The position numbers and the translations under genes are program-made. 64,000 bases of DNA from Alphaproteobacteria bacterium (GTDB taxonomy: Bacteria > Pseudomonadota > Alphaproteobacteria > UBA828): the NCBI GenBank assembly GCA_022820945.1, contig JAJEEP010000140.1, positions 1 through 64,000 of the forward strand, given 5' to 3'. Of this stretch, positions 58,158 through 64,000 are shown piece by piece (the stretch's first letter is position 1; each line of letters begins with the position of its first letter). Under the pieces are notes generated by a model, which had not been told where the DNA came from, did no database searches, and was given only the letters and a program-made list of their open reading frames with translations.

Positions 58158-59498
58158 ATGGAACGGTATCTCGGGCGCCTGGGCGCCGCCGCCTTCGAGG
58201 ACGTGCCGCACTTCGGGCACTACGACGTGGCGGTCGTCGGCGGTGGGCCGGCCGGGATCGCCGCGTCTACCACCGTCGCCGAGTTGGGCCACAAGACGCT
58301 CCTGATCGAGCGTCTGGGCTATTGCGGCGGCGCTGCGGTCTCCGGCATGTCGGGCACCGTTTGCGGGCTCTACATGACCGTGGACGAGCCGCGCATGGCG
58401 CAGCCCCAGCAGGTGATCTTCGGCTTTGCCGAACGCTTCCGCGCGGCGCTCGAGGCCGAGGGCGGCGTCACCCGGCCGCAGATCTACGGCAAGACCTGGG
58501 TCGTTACGCACGACTGCGCCACCTACAAGCGCGTCGCCACAGATCTCGTACGCGCCGCCGGCGTGGATGCCCTCTATCACACGCAGATGATCGACGTGAT
58601 CGTCGAGGACGACGCCCTCGCCGGTCTCGTGCTTCACACCAAGTCCGGCTACACCAAGGTAACGGCCGAGCGGTTCGTCGACGCCAGCGGCGATGCCGAT
58701 GCCGTCTACAAGATGGGTCTGCACACGACCAAAGGGAACAACGGCGTCATCCAGAACCCGACGATGATGTTCAAGATCGGCAATGTCGATGTTGAGCGCT
58801 ATCTCGACTACTGGGGCGAGGATACGATCTCGCCGCCCAAGGTCATCTCCATGCTGGAAGCGCGCGACGAGCTGGTGCGCAAGAAAGTTTGGCTGTTCCC
58901 TACCGTCAACCCGCGCGAACTCCTGGTCAATGCGACCAAGATTACCGGCTTCGATGGGCGCGCGCTCGACGTGACCGACCCGGTCGATCATACCGAAGCC
59001 GAGCAGTTCTCGATCTATCAGGCCCGTGCATTCTTCGATTTCCTCAAGGAAAATATTCCCGGTTGCGAAGACGCCTATTTCATCGACTACGGCGCCGAGG
59101 TCGGCGTGCGCCAGACCCGCTCAATCGACGGGATGGCACGCCTCATGAACGCCGATGTCGTGGGCACGAGCAAGCGGGCCGACGCCGTCGCCCGCTCAAG
59201 CTGGCCCATCGAGCTGCACTACGGCGCCAAGCCCAAGACCGAGTGGCTGGTCGACGACTACTACGAGGTGCCGTTCGGCACCCTGGTACCCAGCGAGGGC
59301 CGCAACGTCATCGTCGCCGGCCGGTGCCTCAGCGCGGAACACGAAGCCCTGGCGAGCTGCCGCGTCACCGCACAGTGCTTCGAGTACGGTCGCGCTGCCG
59401 CGATCGCGGCCGACATTTCGATCAGGGACGACCTGACCTTCCAGGAGATCGATGGTGTCGCAGTCGCCGAGCGGATGAAGGCGGGAACGTTCGGGTAG
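58158..59498 (+). CDS. FAD-dependent oxidoreductase (FAD_oxidored-like)
   Basis: YDVAVVGGGPAGIAASTTVAELGHKTLLIERLGYCGGAAVSGM; FVDASGDADAVYK; NVIVAGRCLSAEHEALASCRVTAQCFEYGRAAAIAAD. Confidence 0.9.
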   Translation: MERYLGRLGAAAFEDVPHFGHYDVAVVGGGPAGIAASTTVAELGHKTLLIERLGYCGGAAVSGMSGTVCGLYMTVDEPRMAQPQQVIFGFAERFRAALEAEGGVTRPQIYGKTWVVTHDCATYKRVATDLVRAAGVDALYHTQMIDVIVEDDALAGLVLHTKSGYTKVTAERFVDASGDADAVYKMGLHTTKGNNGVIQNPTMMFKIGNVDVERYLDYWGEDTISPPKVISMLEARDELVRKKVWLFPTVNPRELLVNATKITGFDGRALDVTDPVDHTEAEQFSIYQARAFFDFLKENIPGCEDAYFIDYGAEVGVRQTRSIDGMARLMNADVVGTSKRADAVARSSWPIELHYGAKPKTEWLVDDYYEVPFGTLVPSEGRNVIVAGRCLSAEHEALASCRVTAQCFEYGRAAAIAADISIRDDLTFQEIDGVAVAERMKAGTFG

Positions 59499-59500
59499 AG

Positions 59501-59537
59501 AGAAAGTTTTGTATATAAGTTTGTTACATAACTTTCT
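59501..59537. promoter_or_regulatory. AT-rich nested inverted repeat, operator or terminator candidate
   Basis: agaaagtt (59501-59508) / aactttct (59530-59537), with inner tgta (59510-59513) / taca (59525-59528), in an otherwise very GC-rich window. Confidence 0.5.
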
Positions 59538-59558
59538 TCATTCTATGAGATAGCATCA

Positions 59559-60683
59559 ATGCCCTCTGTAATCGTCGAACGAATCGAGTTGCTGGCGATC
59601 GGGCCCGATGGCGAGCGGGTGACGTGGTCGTCGCATCTCGGGCCCGTGTACGAGGCGCTGATCGTCGCGCGGCTTTCCCTCTCCAATGGTGTCGAAGCGA
59701 TTGCCGGGACCACGACCTATACCGAGCACGAGTTCGACCGGACGACATTTCACGCGGCGGCCTTGATGGCGCCGTTTGTGCTGGAGCGCGATGCCTTCGA
59801 CACTCGCGCTGCCTACGCGGACATGCGCAAGCGCTACGTTCCGCTCGGTCATTTGGCGACATCGCTCTTCGACATTGCACTGCATGACGGCAAGGCCAAA
59901 TCGGAAGACCTTCCGCTATACCGAGTGCTCGGTAATGCTCGGCACAACGTCCCCGCCTATGCGTCGAGCCCGTTACTGCCGACGGATCAGGCCTATGTCG
60001 ACTACTGCCACGACATGCTGAAGCTCGGCTATCGAGCGATCAAAATTCATCCCTATTGTGTGTTCGATGACGACGTGCGTTTGGTGAAGCACCTTGTCGA
60101 AGAATTCGCAGAAAAGGAAACTAAATTTAGCCTGGACGTGGACGGCATGTACTCGTTCGATCAGGCGCTCCGTATGGGGAAAACTCTGGACGAAGCAGGT
60201 TGGGAATTCTTCGAGGCGCCGCTCCCCGACACCGATTTATCCGGCTACAAAAGGCTCGCAGATGCACTCGATCTCGACGTGATCTGCGGCGGAAACACCC
60301 TCCCCCACCCACAACTCATTGAGTTCGCGTTGGAGATGGGCGCATGGGACCGCAGCCGCTTCGACGTAACCGGCATCGGCGGCTTCACGGGCGCCGGTGA
60401 AGTGGCAGAGCTCACCAAAGCTCACGGTAAGACCTGCGAAGTGCAAGGCTGGGGCTACACGCTCACGCAGGCGGCGAACCTGCACTTCATGCTCGCCCAT
60501 CTGCACTGCACCAATTTCGAGCAGGCCACGCCGTTCCAAAAATACGAGTTCGGCGCTCGGCAGGTCATCCGCCCGGACGCGAACGGCTTCGTCCGCCCGA
60601 GTGAGTTGCCGGGACTGGGAGTCGAGATGGACTGGGACCGGATCGAGCCCTTCGTCTACGCCCGGCGGGTATTCTCACCATGA
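59559..60683 (+). CDS. Mandelate racemase / muconate lactonizing enzyme family (enolase superfamily)
   Basis: GYRAIKIHPYCVFDDD (KxH); FSLDVDGMYSFDQAL; FEAPLPDTDLSGYKRLADALDLDVICGGN. Confidence 0.88.
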   Translation: MPSVIVERIELLAIGPDGERVTWSSHLGPVYEALIVARLSLSNGVEAIAGTTTYTEHEFDRTTFHAAALMAPFVLERDAFDTRAAYADMRKRYVPLGHLATSLFDIALHDGKAKSEDLPLYRVLGNARHNVPAYASSPLLPTDQAYVDYCHDMLKLGYRAIKIHPYCVFDDDVRLVKHLVEEFAEKETKFSLDVDGMYSFDQALRMGKTLDEAGWEFFEAPLPDTDLSGYKRLADALDLDVICGGNTLPHPQLIEFALEMGAWDRSRFDVTGIGGFTGAGEVAELTKAHGKTCEVQGWGYTLTQAANLHFMLAHLHCTNFEQATPFQKYEFGARQVIRPDANGFVRPSELPGLGVEMDWDRIEPFVYARRVFSP

Positions 60684-61837
60684 CCGTGACCGTCGAGCGG
60701 GTGGAGGTCCTCTGTCTGCAGGACCCGCAAGCCGCCTACTACCGCTTCGAGGGCAGCTATCGGAACGTTGTCGTCCTCGTGCATGGCGACAATGGGCTCA
60801 CGGGCATCAGCGAGAGCGACGCGCCGCCCGAGATCGTGAAGGCCCTGATCGAGATGCCGCCTTACAACCAGCGCTCCGAGGGGCTGGCCGACATCGTCGC
60901 CGGGCAGGCGGTGGACGACCCGCGCCGCCTCTGGGACGAAATGTACGCGCGCACGCAGTGGCACGGCCGGCGTGGTGCCGCGATGCACGCAATCAGCGCG
61001 CTAGATATCGCCATCTGGGACCTCTTCGCCCAATCGCAGGGCATCCCGGTCTCCGAGGCTCTGGGCGGCTCTCGTCACGCCCGCCTCCCCGCCTACGCGA
61101 CCATCTATCCCCTCGAGGACACGCCCGCGCGTATCGAGGCACAAGTCGTGCCGCTGCTGGAGCGGGGCTTCCGCCACTTCAAGGTCTGTGTCGAGCCGTG
61201 GTGGAGCGAGCCGAACCGGGTGCGGCGAAACCTGACACACCTGCGCGATCTGGCGGGGCCGGCGCGCACTCTGATGCTCGATGTCGCGCAGGAGTACACC
61301 CGCTTCGAGCAGCTCGAACCCTTTCTCGACCTGCTGGCCGCGCTGGACTTCGCCTGGATCGAGGCCCCCTTCCCCCTCGACAATGTGGAGGACCACGCGC
61401 GCCTCCGCGCCGCCACGCGCATCCCCATCGGTGTCGGCGATCTGGGCCTTACCACCTGCAAGGAGTTCGAGTCCTTCCTTGCGGCCGACGCGTTCGATAT
61501 TGCGCAGCCGGATCTCACCAATTTCGGCGGCTTCACCGAGGCGCTTCGGCTCGCGCAGATGCTGGACGGCACCGATCGGCGCATCGTGCCCCACGCCTAC
61601 AACACGGACATCACCATCGCGGCTAACCTTCACTTCCTGGCCGCGCAGCCGGATCCTGAACTCGTCGAGTATTCGACGAGCCCATCGCACTTGCGCCAGA
61701 GCCTGGCGCGAGGACTCGCGCCGATCGACGCCGACGGGATGATCCCGGTCCCTACCGCTCCCGGCCTCGGCGTGACGCTGAACGCCGATGCGGTCGCAGA
61801 ATTTGCGCTCAGTCGCGCCGCTGAAGCATCCCGTTGA
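60680..61837 (+). CDS. Mandelate racemase / muconate lactonizing enzyme family (enolase superfamily), second gene
   Basis: MHAISALDIAIWDLFAQSQGIPVSEALGG; GFRHFKVCVEP; LMLDVAQEYTRFEQ; IEAPFPLDNVEDHARLRAATRIPIGVGD. Confidence 0.9.
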   Translation: MTVTVERVEVLCLQDPQAAYYRFEGSYRNVVVLVHGDNGLTGISESDAPPEIVKALIEMPPYNQRSEGLADIVAGQAVDDPRRLWDEMYARTQWHGRRGAAMHAISALDIAIWDLFAQSQGIPVSEALGGSRHARLPAYATIYPLEDTPARIEAQVVPLLERGFRHFKVCVEPWWSEPNRVRRNLTHLRDLAGPARTLMLDVAQEYTRFEQLEPFLDLLAALDFAWIEAPFPLDNVEDHARLRAATRIPIGVGDLGLTTCKEFESFLAADAFDIAQPDLTNFGGFTEALRLAQMLDGTDRRIVPHAYNTDITIAANLHFLAAQPDPELVEYSTSPSHLRQSLARGLAPIDADGMIPVPTAPGLGVTLNADAVAEFALSRAAEASR

Positions 61838-62606
61838 TGGTGAGCCCGACCGCGAGAACAATTCCGCCGAGCACGACCGTGATAAGCCCGACCGCCGGCA
61901 CCATCGGCGTATACCCGCCGATCATCTTGCCGTAGAGCCATTCGGGCACGGTGACATCGGCCCCGCTGGTGAAGTAGGCGAGCGGGAAGTTGCCCCACGA
62001 GAGCAGCACCGCGAACAGGAAGCCTGCGAAGATGCCGGGGCCCAGCAGGGGCAGCGTGATGGTTCGGAAGATCTGCCAGCGCGAGGCGCCGAGGTCGTAG
62101 GCCGCCTCCTCCACCGCCGAATCGTAGCCGTAGGCCTGGATCGCGATCACCAGCGTGACGATCGGCACGATCCAGACGAGCTGGGCGAACACCGTTGACT
62201 GCCAAGACATCTGGATGCCGATGGAGTTGAACCAGAGCTGCAGCGCAAGCCCCAGCACCGCCTGGGGGAAGAAGATCGGGATCAGCAGCACCTGCTGAAA
62301 GAGCTTGCGCCCGCGCCAGTCGTAGCGCGCGTAAGCAAGCGCGCCGAAGAAGGCCAGGATCACCGAGATTAGCGCGACGCAGACGGCAATGGTCAACGAC
62401 GTGAGGAAGCTCTCGTGCACCTGCAGCGAGTCCCACGTCATCTCGTACCACTTGGCGGAGGTCCGCCGCATGGGGAAGAGGAAGAAGCGCGACTTGGAGA
62501 TCGACGCCAGCCCGACGATCACCATCGGGACGTACATGATCACCAGAATGACGGCGATGTAGGCAGCCAGCAGCCGGCGCGTGAGCAGCCTGTCGATGGT
62601 GCCCAC
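61809..62606 (-). CDS. ABC transporter permease (PotC-like)
   Basis: VEEAAYDLGASRWQIFRTITLPLLGPGIFAG EAA motif. Confidence 0.92.
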   Translation of the reverse strand: MGTIDRLLTRRLLAAYIAVILVIMYVPMVIVGLASISKSRFFLFPMRRTSAKWYEMTWDSLQVHESFLTSLTIAVCVALISVILAFFGALAYARYDWRGRKLFQQVLLIPIFFPQAVLGLALQLWFNSIGIQMSWQSTVFAQLVWIVPIVTLVIAIQAYGYDSAVEEAAYDLGASRWQIFRTITLPLLGPGIFAGFLFAVLLSWGNFPLAYFTSGADVTVPEWLYGKMIGGYTPMVPAVGLITVVLGGIVLAVGLTINGMLQRRD

Positions 62607-62609
62607 GGC

Positions 62610-63518
62610 CTAGCGTCTTCCCAGCATGCGGTCGAGGTTCACCCGTCGCATCGCGAGCCACACGGCGGACCCCGCCAGCACGATCATCAGCACCGAGAGC
62701 GCGGAGCCGCGCGGCCAGTTCTGCCCGAATGTGAAGGCCGACTCGATGTCCTGTGCGACGGTGACGATCACCCCCTTGCCGAGGAACTTGGCCTCGTTGA
62801 AGGCGCCGAGCGAGATCACGAAGCAGAGCAGCGAGCCGATCAGGATGCCCGGCATCGCCAGCGGCAGCTCGATGTCCCGGAAGACCCGCCAGCGCGATCC
62901 GCCCAGGTCGTAGGCCGCCTCGCGCGCCTCCCTGGGCACGTTGCCGAGCCCCAGCAGGATCGGGAACAGCATGAAGGGCAGGTAGATGTAGCAAATGCCG
63001 AAGACGATGGCCGGCACGTTGTTGACCAAGCTCCCGGTCTCCAGCCCCGTTACCACCTTGAGCGCACCGTCGAGGAAGCCGCCCTTGTCGAAGAAGAGCA
63101 CCCAGCCCTGCAGCCGGATGTTCTCGGCGACGAAGAGCGGCGCCACGATCAGCAGCGTCAGCAGGTGAGCCCGGCGCCCCTTGATGCGCCTCAGCGCCAC
63201 CGCCAGCGGGTAGCAGACGACGAGCAGGATCACCACACTGATGAACGCGAGGAAGAGCGACCAGGCGAAGGAGATGTAGAAGTCCTGCTCGACGATATCG
63301 ACGTAGTTCTCGAGCGACGGCGACGCCGGGATGGAGAAGCTGCCGCGCGGCATGAAGCTGTAGATCAGCACCAGCGCCATCGGGCCGATGAAGCCGATGA
63401 ACAGAAGAATGATGATCGGCAGCGCCGCGACGAAGCCTTCGGACACCTTCAAGGGGAGTAGCCTTAGCCGCGGGCGCTCCGGCTCCTCCGCCAGGGTCTC
63501 GATCGCCGCGTCGGTCAT
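62610..63518 (-). CDS. ABC transporter permease (PotB-like)
   Basis: REAAYDLGGSRWRVFRDIELPLAMPGILIG; ATG overlaps the ATPase stop. Confidence 0.92.
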   Translation of the reverse strand: MTDAAIETLAEEPERPRLRLLPLKVSEGFVAALPIIILLFIGFIGPMALVLIYSFMPRGSFSIPASPSLENYVDIVEQDFYISFAWSLFLAFISVVILLVVCYPLAVALRRIKGRRAHLLTLLIVAPLFVAENIRLQGWVLFFDKGGFLDGALKVVTGLETGSLVNNVPAIVFGICYIYLPFMLFPILLGLGNVPREAREAAYDLGGSRWRVFRDIELPLAMPGILIGSLLCFVISLGAFNEAKFLGKGVIVTVAQDIESAFTFGQNWPRGSALSVLMIVLAGSAVWLAMRRVNLDRMLGRR

Positions 63519-64000
63519 TCCGGGAAGACCATCGAATCGCCCGGCTGCCACGAAAGCGTCACCTTCGCGCCCGGAATGCGGGCCACGGCATCGGCACGCA
63601 GCTCCTCGATGAGGAAGACCATCGCGCCGCTTCTCACCTGGTACTGGATGCGCGAGCCGAGCAAATACTCGTTGAAGAGCTCGCCCCGAATCAGGTTCCT
63701 TCCCGTCGCCGATGCGGCATCGTCGGAGATCGCGACGTTCTCGGGCCGGACGATCAGCACGCCGCGGCTGAATTCCGGCGGCATTTCGGCGGGCGGCTCG
63801 AAGCTGGCGTCAAGCGCCTCGCAGTGGAGCCTGCCGTCATCGGCGAGCTGCACGGGGAGCGAATTCACCTCGCCCATGAACTCGGTGACGAAGCGGTTCT
63901 CCGGCTGGGTGTAGATTGTCGCCGGACTGCCGACCTGCGAAAGCTTGCCCTCTCGCATAACGCCGATGCGGTCGGACATCACCATCGCCTCCTCGAGGGA
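63515..64000 (-). CDS. ABC transporter ATP-binding protein (PotA-like), C-terminal part, truncated by window edge
   Basis: LEEAMVMSDRIGVMREGKLSQVGSPATIYTQPENRFVTEFMGEVN... then TOBE-like region; frame open to 64000. Confidence 0.9.
   Translation of the reverse strand, partial: SLEEAMVMSDRIGVMREGKLSQVGSPATIYTQPENRFVTEFMGEVNSLPVQLADDGRLHCEALDASFEPPAEMPPEFSRGVLIVRPENVAISDDAASATGRNLIRGELFNEYLLGSRIQYQVRSGAMVFLIEELRADAVARIPGAKVTLSWQPGDSMVFPE

Overview
High-GC, gene-dense alphaproteobacterial-type chromosomal window; the taxonomic guess is inference from gene content and scpAB/nagZ/argS/dgt synteny. I support about 52 protein-coding genes or gene remnants. Most of the window is accessory catabolism and transport. 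From start to end: DUF1491, DUF192, a zinc-type oxidoreductase and a Rieske oxygenase; a minus-strand block with two 2OG-Fe(II)/IPNS-like oxygenases, a PuuE-like deacetylase, a sugar-type ABC importer with a fused double permease, and a diheme cytochrome c; a C45 peptidase and two convergent class III aminotransferases; a cytosine-deaminase-like amidohydrolase; HyuA/HyuB plus a PotABCD-like importer; acyl-CoA dehydrogenase plus CaiB-type CoA transferase; MntA/HepT; MmgE/PrpD; hydantoinase and an M29/NicX-like protein. A housekeeping segment follows (recG, scpB, scpA, M50 protease, nagZ, SPOR protein, argS, dgt). It leads into an ExbB-like three-gene cluster, higA, phosphonopyruvate decarboxylase, a TAXI-TRAP transporter, OYE-type and FAD oxidoreductases, two enolase-superfamily genes and a second PotABC-like importer cut by the window edge. 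The strongest unexplained signals are: (i) a 266-bp MITE-like element with 23-bp perfect terminal inverted repeats and nested hairpins, just upstream of recG, with a second copy (about 91% identical over 184 bp) at the left window edge; (ii) a 276-aa membrane-anchored coiled-coil orphan ORF bracketed by a 185-bp duplicated 3' fragment of hyuB; (iii) an NAD(P)-epimerase-like gene whose frame is intact except for two in-frame stops; (iv) an ExbB-like channel paired with a non-ExbD partner; (v) an importer/dioxygenase block of unknown substrate. No CRISPR array, rRNA, tRNA or recognised anti-phage island was seen. All alignments and repeat counts were made by eye.
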